The notes under the pieces are model-generated. The model was given only the letters and a program-made list of their open reading frames with translations. It was not told where the DNA came from and did no database searches. From contig CAZALI010000022.1 of assembly GCA_964486215.1 (NCBI GenBank), positions 1 through 12,037 on the forward strand: 12,037 nt of DNA. Reading direction: 5' to 3'. Positions 1 to 6,926 of the stretch are shown here, in pieces. This stretch comes from RUG343 sp964486215. GTDB taxonomy: Bacteria > Bacillota_I > Bacilli_A > RF39 > UBA660. Every line of letters starts with the position of its first letter. Position 1 is the first letter of the stretch. A program made the translations under genes and the position numbers.

Positions 1-2151
1 AAAAGTCCTCTCTACATTATCAATATATTTACTATTATTAAGAGTTAATAATATCTTATCTAATTGTTCTAAACTAGTAACATAAATACTAATTTGATAT
101 ACCATATTAGAATCACTATTAACTACTTTAGCTTCTTCTATACTAAAGTTTAAGCCTGTTAATGTCTGTAGTATATCTAACATATGATTATCTCTACTAT
201 TAGAATAAATAGTTAAGTAAGATAAATATTTCTTATTATTATGTTCTCCCCACTTAACATCAACAAGTCTCTCTTCAATATCATCTAAGTTACGGCAATT
301 AACTCTATGTACACTAATACCATTAGTCTTAGTAATATAACCAATTATTTCATCACCATATACTGGATAACAGCAATGAGCTAAATTAACTTTAACTTTA
401 TCTATACCACTAACAATAACTTCAGTATCAAACTCTTCTGGAGTAGTAACTTTCTTAAAAGAAGTTTTCTTTACTTCTTCTTTATAAATAGTATTAACTA
501 CTGTTGTCGCAGAAAGTTTTTCATTACCAATATTTAAATAAATATCATCTAAACTCTTAACATCTTTAATTTCATCACATATAGTTTTAATATTTTCATC
601 TTTATAAAAATCACTTAGAGTTATCTTTCTCTTTTTAAGAGTTTTCTCTAAAATATATTTACCTTTTTCTATATATACTTCACGATCATTCTTTGTGAAG
701 AAGTTCTTTATCTTGTTCTTAGTCTGTGTAGCCTTACACATTGTAAGCCACTCACGAGAAGGAGTTGCACTCTTATTAGTATTAATCTTAACTATATCAT
801 TATCTTGTAATTCATAATCAAGTGTTACAATACTATCATTTACGATAGCTCCTACCATAGTTTCTCCAACTTTAGTATGAATCTTATAGGCAAAGTCTAT
901 TGGAGTAGCCCCTCTAGGTAGTTCTATAACATCACCCTTAGGAGTAAAACAATAAATATTATTATTTAATACTTCATCTTTAACAGAATTAACAAACTCT
1001 TCACTACTCATATGATCTTGTGATAAATCTATTATTGATTTAAAGAATTGTAATTTCTGTTCTGTTGTAGTCTGAAGATTAGCTGCTACATTACTTCCTC
1101 TATTCTCTTTATATGACCAGTGTGAAGCAATACCATTCTCATCTACTTCATCCATGTCATACGTTCTAATCTGTATTTCAAATAGTGTTGCATCTATTCC
1201 AAAAACTGTCGTATGAAGAGACTGATACATATTAGGTTTAGGCATAGCTATATAGTCTTTAAATCTATGAGGCATAGGTCTAAACTTAGAATGAATTATA
1301 CCTAGAGCTAAATAACAATCTTGTTCTGTATTAACTAGTATTCTAAGACCTAACATATCATAAATATTACTAAATTTTTTACCCGCATTAAGTTTATTAT
1401 AAATACTATATATACTTTTAGCTCTACCTTTAATTTCATGATTAATATGATGCTCAGTAAGTAAGTCAGATAACTCTTTCTGCATTTCTAAGATAGTTTG
1501 TTCCCTATTTAGTTTAGCTTTATTAATATGTTCAGCTATATCGTAATAAACATCTGGTTTTAAGTATCTTAAAGACAAGTCCTCTAACTCGGCTTTAATT
1601 CTGTGTATTCCCAAATGATCTCCTATAGGAGCAAGTATCTCTAAAGCTTCATGAGCTTTTCTTTTTTGACTTTCTTTAGGTATAGCCCAAAGTGTTCTCA
1701 TATTGTGAAGTCTATCCGCAAGTTTAACAATAATAACACGTACATCTTCACTCATACCTACAATTATTTTTTTATAATAATCTATTAAGTATTCATTCTC
1801 TGTAGAAAAGTGAATCTTTGATAGTTTAGTAACTCCTTGTACTATCTTAGTAATATTTTTACCAACAATACTCTCCATCTCTTCTACAGTACAATCACAG
1901 TCTTCCAAAACGTCATGTAAAAGACCTGCTGAAATAGTCTCATAATCAGCATATATATCTGTAAGAATTAAAGCCACATTAAGTGGATGTATGATATAAG
2001 GCTCCCCGGATTTTCTATATTGTCCCTCATGTTTTTCATGAGCGAGAGCATAAGCTTTATCAATAACTTTTAATTCTTTTGGACTTGTTATATAAGTTTT
2101 AACTCTTTTTAAAACATCATCATAAGTAATAGTATCTTGATTTCTAGACAA
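1..2151 (-). CDS. relA: Bifunctional (p)ppGpp synthetase/hydrolase, Rel/SpoT (RSH) family; C-terminus cut by window edge
   Basis: Makes and degrades the alarmone (p)ppGpp in the stringent response. I read 717 codons, open at position 1. The family is usually about 735 aa and the frame ends inside the ACT domain, so probably only a few residues are missing. Domains in order: HD hydrolase with H55, H79-D80 and E83-D84 (HDVLED) and KLADRLHNM; synthetase with D265, R296-F-K-D, MPKPNMYQSLHT and catalytic E325 in EIQIRT; TGS from about residue 400 (FTPKGDVIELP); a conserved-cysteine region with C593-C594 (AHCCYPV); and ACT at the end. The intact HD motif and the RFKD signature (not the EXDD of synthetase-only RelA) indicate a bifunctional enzyme. 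The start is TTG at 2151: the secDF stop TAA at 2167-2169 is in the same frame, no ATG lies between, and a strong Shine-Dalgarno sits 10 nt upstream. It follows secDF by 15 bp and is probably translationally coupled to it. Confidence 0.95.
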   Translation of the reverse strand, partial: MSRNQDTITYDDVLKRVKTYITSPKELKVIDKAYALAHEKHEGQYRKSGEPYIIHPLNVALILTDIYADYETISAGLLHDVLEDCDCTVEEMESIVGKNITKIVQGVTKLSKIHFSTENEYLIDYYKKIIVGMSEDVRVIIVKLADRLHNMRTLWAIPKESQKRKAHEALEILAPIGDHLGIHRIKAELEDLSLRYLKPDVYYDIAEHINKAKLNREQTILEMQKELSDLLTEHHINHEIKGRAKSIYSIYNKLNAGKKFSNIYDMLGLRILVNTEQDCYLALGIIHSKFRPMPHRFKDYIAMPKPNMYQSLHTTVFGIDATLFEIQIRTYDMDEVDENGIASHWSYKENRGSNVAANLQTTTEQKLQFFKSIIDLSQDHMSSEEFVNSVKDEVLNNNIYCFTPKGDVIELPRGATPIDFAYKIHTKVGETMVGAIVNDSIVTLDYELQDNDIVKINTNKSATPSREWLTMCKATQTKNKIKNFFTKNDREVYIEKGKYILEKTLKKRKITLSDFYKDENIKTICDEIKDVKSLDDIYLNIGNEKLSATTVVNTIYKEEVKKTSFKKVTTPEEFDTEVIVSGIDKVKVNLAHCCYPVYGDEIIGYITKTNGISVHRVNCRNLDDIEERLVDVKWGEHNNKKYLSYLTIYSNSRDNHMLDILQTLTGLNFSIEEAKVVNSDSNMVYQISIYVTSLEQLDKILLTLNNSKYIDNVERTF

Positions 2152-2169
2152 CCGGAGATCACCTCCTTA
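2152..2169 (-). promoter_or_regulatory. Full-length Shine-Dalgarno for relA, able to fold into a hairpin
   Basis: On the minus strand AAGGAGGTGATC (2168-2157) matches the complement of the 16S anti-SD over 12 bases and overlaps the last bases of the secDF stop codon. The same bases can fold: GGAG (2166-2163) pairs with CTCC (2157-2154), with an inner G-U pair and a TGA loop, just before the TTG start at 2151. Ribosomes ending secDF would sit on this element. Blocking of initiation by the fold is inference. Confidence 0.6.
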
Positions 2170-4434
2170 ACAATTTATTCCCTTAATCTTCCTCTCTTCA
2201 AATTCATCAGTATAAATACGTTTTTTCTTACGAGGTTTATCTATATAATGTTTTTCTATAGCTAAGAATACAAATGTTGCAATCATAATAGATGAATAAG
2301 TACCAGAAAGTAAACCAACCAACATAGCCACATTAAATGTCAATATATCATTAGTACCTAATACCATTAAAGCAATTATAGGTAGTAATGTTGTAACTGT
2401 TGTAAATATTGTTCTATTAAATGTAGCTTGAACAGCTTTATTACAAACTTCTTGTAACGCTTCTTTAGTCATCTTCTTATCGTATTTAGCAATTTCTTCT
2501 CTAAATCTATCGAATAAGACAATTGTATCGTTTATTGAATAACCAATTATTGCAAGAACAGCTGCTATAAACATAGAAGATACTTCAAATCTAGTGAAGG
2601 CAAAGAATACAAACATAATAGCTACATCGTGTAATAATGCTACTATACCACCCATTGCATAACTAAATCTAAATCTAATAGATACATATAAAATTATTCC
2701 AACAAGTGATGCAAGTACTGCTAAGATAGCATTCTTAACTAATTCTCTTTGTACTACATTAGATACAACACCAATATTAACTTTAGCACTATATTTATCT
2801 TCAAAATATTTATTTATCTCTCTAACTTCTTTAGCAGATAAAGCATCATCTATCTTAAAGATAATTTCTTCATCATCAGTTTCATAACTACTCATTTCTA
2901 ATTTATATTTCTTTAAATCATTAGCTATATCATCTTTACTAATATCTTCTTCACTAACAATAGTAATACTAGTACCAGATCTATAATCAATACCAAGATT
3001 TAAACCTTTAACAGCAATTACTATTCCACCTACAATAATAATTATTAATGAGACTAAAGCAAAGTATTTAGCATGTCCTAAGAAATTAACTTTTCCAAAT
3101 GGAACTTTCTTAACTTCTTCTCCTCGACTTACATTAGGAATATCTTTCTTATTAACATTTATAAATAAATTAGTCTTGTTATCAAAATATCCACCACTTA
3201 CAAATAACTTCATTATTAGTTTAGTTAAGAATACCATAGTAAACATTGTTACTATAACTGTAATCATTAACATAGTAGCAAATCCTTTAATAGAAGATTC
3301 ACCAAAATTAAACATAATTAGAGCTACAATAAATGTCGTTATATTAGCATCCACTATCGCACTAATACTAGACTTAGATCCTTCTTTAAAAGCATTTCCT
3401 AAACTTTTACCTTTATATAATTCATCTTTTATTCTAGCAAACATAATAATATTAGAATCAACTGCCATACCTATACCAAGAACTAAAGCAGCTATTCCAG
3501 GAAGAGTAAGTACTCCACCTACTAGCCAGAAAAGTAAGAATACTAAGAATGAATAAATCATAATAGATACACTAGATATAAATCCAGCAAAGTGATAAAC
3601 AATTAATAAGAATATTATAATAGCACTTATTCCAATAACACCTGCTGTAAATGTTGTAGAAAGTGTTCTATCACCAAAACTAGCTCCTACAGTTGTAGAT
3701 GATACTTCCTCTAACTTAGCAGGAAGTGAACCACTATTAATTAAATCAACTAAATTACTAACTTCATCTTCTGTAAAGTTACCTTGAATAATAACATCAC
3801 TAGCAAATCCTTGAGATACACTAGCAGCACTTAAACATTTAGAACCACTAGTACCACATTTATTTCCTTCACTAGAATAACTACTCTTACCATCTTCAAA
3901 GTCTAACCAAATAACGATTAAATTTCTTCCTTTATCATAATCTTTAATCTTATTAGTAACTTCAAAGAACTTACCTTTATCTTTAACACTAAGTGCTACT
4001 GCTGGTCTACCAGCAGCATCTCTACCTATCTTTGCTCCTCCAGCAGTTAAAACATCACTAGACATAAGTAATTTATCATCTACATCTCTGAATGATAATG
4101 TTGCAACTGTAGAAAGTTGTGTTCTAGCTTCATCCGGATTCTTAACTCCAGCTAATTTAACTCTTATTTTATCATTTCCTTCTACAGTAATCTCTGGCTC
4201 ACTAACACCGAGACTATCTATTCTCTTAGATAATGTTTTATATGTAGCCATTATCTTTTGATGATTCATCTTAGATCCATCTATACTTTTAGCTTTATAA
4301 AGTACTTCGAATCCTCCTTGTAAATCTAAACCAAATTTTAAATTACTAAAAAGTGGTTTAAATAAAAAACAAATTCCTACTATTAAACCTATAAATAGAA
4401 CTGTAACTATCGCAATATGCCAAGTCTTTTTCAT
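2167..4434 (-). CDS. secDF: Protein translocase subunit SecDF (fused SecD-SecF)
   Basis: Membrane RND-type protein that uses the proton motive force to help preproteins leave the SecYEG channel. The 755 residues hold a complete SecD then SecF. SecD: N-terminal membrane segment (about 6-27), FGLDLQGG (34-41), large external domain, SGSLPAKLEE near 234-243, then a membrane bundle with GIGMAVDSN (321-328), where D326 is the expected proton-relay aspartate. SecF: membrane segment about 457-476, LGIDYRSGT (480-488), and GYSINDTIVLFDRFRE (631-646). Twelve membrane segments are expected. B. subtilis SecDF is 737 aa. Start: a GTG at 4443 overlaps the comN stop but directly abuts the GGAGG Shine-Dalgarno (4448-4444); ATG at 4434 is 9 nt from it and is preferred. 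Oddities: an insert with C193 and C200 in the external domain, and Tyr-Arg where SecF usually has Phe-x-Gly-Gly. Expressed with comN and relA; no yajC is nearby. Confidence 0.96.
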   Translation of the reverse strand: MKKTWHIAIVTVLFIGLIVGICFLFKPLFSNLKFGLDLQGGFEVLYKAKSIDGSKMNHQKIMATYKTLSKRIDSLGVSEPEITVEGNDKIRVKLAGVKNPDEARTQLSTVATLSFRDVDDKLLMSSDVLTAGGAKIGRDAAGRPAVALSVKDKGKFFEVTNKIKDYDKGRNLIVIWLDFEDGKSSYSSEGNKCGTSGSKCLSAASVSQGFASDVIIQGNFTEDEVSNLVDLINSGSLPAKLEEVSSTTVGASFGDRTLSTTFTAGVIGISAIIIFLLIVYHFAGFISSVSIMIYSFLVFLLFWLVGGVLTLPGIAALVLGIGMAVDSNIIMFARIKDELYKGKSLGNAFKEGSKSSISAIVDANITTFIVALIMFNFGESSIKGFATMLMITVIVTMFTMVFLTKLIMKLFVSGGYFDNKTNLFINVNKKDIPNVSRGEEVKKVPFGKVNFLGHAKYFALVSLIIIIVGGIVIAVKGLNLGIDYRSGTSITIVSEEDISKDDIANDLKKYKLEMSSYETDDEEIIFKIDDALSAKEVREINKYFEDKYSAKVNIGVVSNVVQRELVKNAILAVLASLVGIILYVSIRFRFSYAMGGIVALLHDVAIMFVFFAFTRFEVSSMFIAAVLAIIGYSINDTIVLFDRFREEIAKYDKKMTKEALQEVCNKAVQATFNRTIFTTVTTLLPIIALMVLGTNDILTFNVAMLVGLLSGTYSSIMIATFVFLAIEKHYIDKPRKKKRIYTDEFEERKIKGINC

Positions 4435-4439
4435 AAACT

Positions 4440-4673
4440 TCACCCTCCATAAAAATCTTTAAGTTCTCTATAATCAAGTATCATTATGTCATTCACAATA
4501 TCATATAAAGTTAAGTTATGAGAAACCTTCCATTTAGTTTCTACTAAAAATAACCATATATTGTTTATACCAACCTCATAACCTAATTTTTTAAACAATT
4601 TTTGTTTTAATTTTAATAAAGGCTTTATTCTTTTATACAATGATTCTACATCATCAAATTTAACCTCACCCAT
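4440..4673 (-). CDS. comN: ComN-like post-transcriptional regulator (YrzD family)
   Basis: Small soluble protein of 77 aa, no membrane segment. The pattern W-x-F-L near 40-43, TKWK at 46-49 and the following DIVNDIMILD (58-67) resembles the Post_transc_reg family, whose B. subtilis member ComN (about 98 aa) acts on comE competence-operon mRNA and its localisation. Position supports the call: in B. subtilis this gene also lies just upstream of secDF. Here the Shine-Dalgarno for secDF is built from its last codons (GGA GGG TGA), so the two are translated in series. It is first in the comN-secDF-relA operon, with an AGGTG ribosome site 5-6 nt before its ATG. The family assignment rests on a remembered motif plus synteny; whether competence genes are its target in this organism is unknown. 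Confidence 0.75.
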   Translation of the reverse strand: MGEVKFDDVESLYKRIKPLLKLKQKLFKKLGYEVGINNIWLFLVETKWKVSHNLTLYDIVNDIMILDYRELKDFYGG

Positions 4674-4694
4674 AATAACACCTAAAACAATAAT

Positions 4695-4723
4695 ATTATA
4701 ACTAATTTATATAAAAAAAACAA
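4695..4723 (-). promoter_or_regulatory. Predicted sigma-A promoter for comN-secDF-relA
   Basis: Minus strand: -35 TTGTTT (4723-4718), 17 bp spacer, perfect -10 TATAAT (4700-4695), 21 bp upstream of the comN ATG. The -35 overlaps the T-tract of the xerC terminator. The -35 is a weak match (3 of 6); the -10 and the spacing are good. Confidence 0.65.
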
Positions 4724-4745
4724 TTATTTATCAACGGATAAATAA
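4713..4745 (-). terminator. Rho-independent terminator after xerC
   Basis: Minus strand: a 9 bp perfect stem TTATTTATC/GATAAATAA (4745-4737 with 4732-4724) closed by a CGTT loop, then TTG and eight T (4720-4713). It begins 1 bp after the xerC stop codon. The stem is AT-rich, but the tetraloop and T-run are typical. Confidence 0.8.
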
Positions 4746-4746
4746 A

Positions 4747-5667
4747 TTATTTTTTATTACTAGCTCTAGGAAAACTATTCCTATAAACCTCTTTTAATCT
4801 ATCAGTAGAGACATGAGTATAAATCTGTGTAGCTTTTATTGATTCATGTCCCAGTAATTTTTGTACTGTAAGTAGACTACAGCCATTATTAAGTAAGTGT
4901 GTTGCGAATGAATGTCTAAGCATATGTGGAGATATCTTTTTATCTATACTAGTCTTATTAATAATCTTATCTAGTATATATCTAATACCTCTCTCAGTAA
5001 GTACTCCACCTCTATCGTTTATAAATAGATATGGACTATTATTAGTATTAAGTAATATATAGCCATCACCTAAATATAGATTAAGATATTTAGCAGCATA
5101 ATCTCCATACCTAACATATCTCTCTTTATTACCTTTACCTAGTATCTTAATAGTCTGTTCTCGAGTATCTATATCTTTAACTTTAATACTAACAAGTTCT
5201 CCTACTCGAACTCCAGTAGCATATAACATTTCCAGTATTAATCTATCTCTTTGTCCAGTCTTTTTCCTTAAATCAGGAACTTCAAATAACTCTTCTAACT
5301 CAGCATATTCAAAAAATCTAGGTAATTTCTTTTCTTTCTTAGGACCACTAACTAAAGAAAAAGGATTACTAGAAACAGTACCTTCATTAGCTAGATAATT
5401 ATAATATCCTCTTAAACTACTTAACTTTCTATCTATAGAAGAATTAGTATCATGCCTAGTATCTTTTAAATACATTAAATAAAATCTTAAATCACTATAT
5501 TTAATTTTATTATATTTAAGTCCTTCTTTATTAATAAATAATAAGTATTCAACTAAATCTTCTTTATAACTTAAAACTGTATAATTAGAATAATTCTTCT
5601 CATACTTAAGATAATCTAAGTAAGGATTAATAAGTTTAGTAACTTCTTCTTCCTCTTTATCTAACAT
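4747..5667 (-). CDS. xerC: Tyrosine site-specific recombinase XerC (CodV-like)
   Basis: Cuts and rejoins DNA at the chromosomal dif site with a XerD partner to resolve chromosome dimers before division. The 306 aa match the family (about 300). The N-terminal core-binding (SAM-like) domain covers about 14-97. The catalytic domain shows the full set: R154 in ATGVRVGEL, K178 in LGKGNKER, H248 and R251 in HMLRHSFATHLL, H274 in LLGHES, and nucleophile Y283 in QIYTHVS. In B. subtilis the related codV lies downstream of topA and trmFO, which favours XerC over XerD; sequence alone does not separate them well. The ATG start overlaps the upstream unknown gene by 11 bp and has only a weak purine-rich ribosome site, suggesting translational coupling. 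No convincing dif site was seen in the window. Confidence 0.93.
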   Translation of the reverse strand: MLDKEEEEVTKLINPYLDYLKYEKNYSNYTVLSYKEDLVEYLLFINKEGLKYNKIKYSDLRFYLMYLKDTRHDTNSSIDRKLSSLRGYYNYLANEGTVSSNPFSLVSGPKKEKKLPRFFEYAELEELFEVPDLRKKTGQRDRLILEMLYATGVRVGELVSIKVKDIDTREQTIKILGKGNKERYVRYGDYAAKYLNLYLGDGYILLNTNNSPYLFINDRGGVLTERGIRYILDKIINKTSIDKKISPHMLRHSFATHLLNNGCSLLTVQKLLGHESIKATQIYTHVSTDRLKEVYRNSFPRASNKK

Positions 5668-6847
5668 AGCTTTCTTTCTTACCTATATCTTTAGATATCA
5701 TTCTAGAATGTATTTCACAGAAATTATAAGCTTTAACATACATAGCAGGATGATTATCTCTATATTTAACTAAAGTCTTTTGTAAATCTCTTTTATACTG
5801 TTCACGTGCCTCTTCACTAGCAGCAGAATACTGATGATTTTCATCAGAATACATTTGTACAAAGAATAAGTTTTTCTTTATAGGAGCACCTAATAATTTA
5901 TTAAGTACTTTCTTATCTTCTTCTGTATATTTAAAACCAAATTTATCCTCAAGTACATCAAAATCTATATTATATTTTCCATCTTCAGTAGAAGTTATAC
6001 TATGAATAGGCATAGAATTAAAATTAGTTAAAAATGATAATATTTCATTAACTTTAACTCCATCAGCAGTCTTACTCATATAATCATACGGAATAGTAAG
6101 TTTACTTGTCTTAGAATTCATATTACCAATATGTTTAGATTTATTAAGTGAACTATTATCAGGAATATTTTCTAAGTAAACATTCTTTAAATGAACAGTA
6201 CCACTAGCATCATTCACAAACATCATTTGATCCATACCTTCTCTAAATTTAATCAATAGAGAATCATTTAAAACTTTTCTATCATTATCTAAATCTAATT
6301 TTTCTCTAAACTTATTTTTAAGTTCTTCTTCATCTAAATCTTTAATATTCTTTTCATAATCTTCCATGGCATATATTGCATCTCTACCCATCAAATAATT
6401 ATCTTTAATCCAAAAATTCTTATTATTTAATGAAATCTTAGACTTAAACATTGAATTATTAATAGCTTCCTTATACTTTTTCATTATTACATAATAATTC
6501 TTTTCTACAAGTTCAGGAAAAGTCTTTGAATACTTCATCATATTTAAGAATTTAGTACTACAAGGAAGAGTATTAACAACACTTTCTTTAGCAAATTTAG
6601 CTACTTCATTATCACCATATACTATCTCTCTACGTCTAATGTAGTCTCTATAGTTGCTGGCAATAAATAAATCTACATCATCATCTAATTTTAAATTATG
6701 ATCAGCTAAATGATTTAAAAAAGATTTCTTATCTTCAAATTTACTAGTATACAAATCAATAGTCTTTAAATCATTTCCATCATCTATTTTTACTAAATAA
6801 TATTCCATCTTTTTAAGAACTTTTGCAACAATATAATAACCTGCCAT
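5657..6847 (-). CDS. Conserved-looking hypothetical protein, 396 aa, between topA and xerC
   Basis: I do not recognise this protein. It is 396 aa, hydrophilic and rich in Lys, Asp and Asn, with no signal peptide, membrane segment, Walker motif, zinc-binding cysteine cluster or sequence repeat that I can see. Its first 75 residues (MAGYYIVAKVLKK onward) look like a compact alpha/beta domain. A lysine/glutamate-rich stretch lies near 165-195, and the C-terminal part from about 335 (SAASEEAREQYKRDLQK) looks helical. A GGGGTGAT ribosome site precedes the ATG by a few bases, and it has a candidate promoter of its own. It overlaps xerC by 11 bp, so the two are probably co-transcribed and coupled. 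Codon use and AT content resemble the neighbours, so recent transfer is not indicated. In B. subtilis this slot holds trmFO, to which it bears no visible resemblance (no dinucleotide-binding GxGxxG). Confidence 0.9.
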   Translation of the reverse strand: MAGYYIVAKVLKKMEYYLVKIDDGNDLKTIDLYTSKFEDKKSFLNHLADHNLKLDDDVDLFIASNYRDYIRRREIVYGDNEVAKFAKESVVNTLPCSTKFLNMMKYSKTFPELVEKNYYVIMKKYKEAINNSMFKSKISLNNKNFWIKDNYLMGRDAIYAMEDYEKNIKDLDEEELKNKFREKLDLDNDRKVLNDSLLIKFREGMDQMMFVNDASGTVHLKNVYLENIPDNSSLNKSKHIGNMNSKTSKLTIPYDYMSKTADGVKVNEILSFLTNFNSMPIHSITSTEDGKYNIDFDVLEDKFGFKYTEEDKKVLNKLLGAPIKKNLFFVQMYSDENHQYSAASEEAREQYKRDLQKTLVKYRDNHPAMYVKAYNFCEIHSRMISKDIGKKESYVR

Positions 6848-6862
6848 GATATCACCCCATCA

Positions 6863-6888
6863 TTTATATCATATCACCTTTACGTCAA
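6863..6888 (-). promoter_or_regulatory. Candidate promoter for the hypothetical gene-xerC pair
   Basis: The minus strand carries TTGACG (6888-6883) and, closer to the gene, TGATATGAT, an extended -10 (TATGAT at 6873-6868) overlapping a second TGATATAAA. Spacing from TTGACG to either -10 is too short for a classic pair (9 or 14 bp), so the extended -10 is the main evidence. A promoter is expected here because the topA terminator lies directly upstream. Confidence 0.4.
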
Positions 6889-6894
6889 ATTATC

Positions 6895-6926
6895 AAAAAA
6901 GAGTGTCACTTAACATAGTCACACTC
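6895..6926 (-). terminator. Rho-independent terminator of topA, overlapping its stop codon
   Basis: Minus strand: GAGTGT (6926-6921) pairs with ACACTC (6906-6901). After a G-G mismatch ACT pairs with AGT around an ATGTTA loop, and six T follow (6900-6895). The hairpin includes the last topA codons and its TGA stop at 6908-6906. Confidence 0.82.

Noticed and set aside
3176..3556. Plus-strand open frame of 126 codons inside secDF
   Set aside because: Antisense shadow of the conserved SecDF coding frame; low complexity, no ribosome site and no independent support.
2152..4746. Mycoplasma code (TGA as Trp)
   Set aside because: comN, topA and rnhB end at TGA in the expected places, and tryptophans are encoded by TGG.
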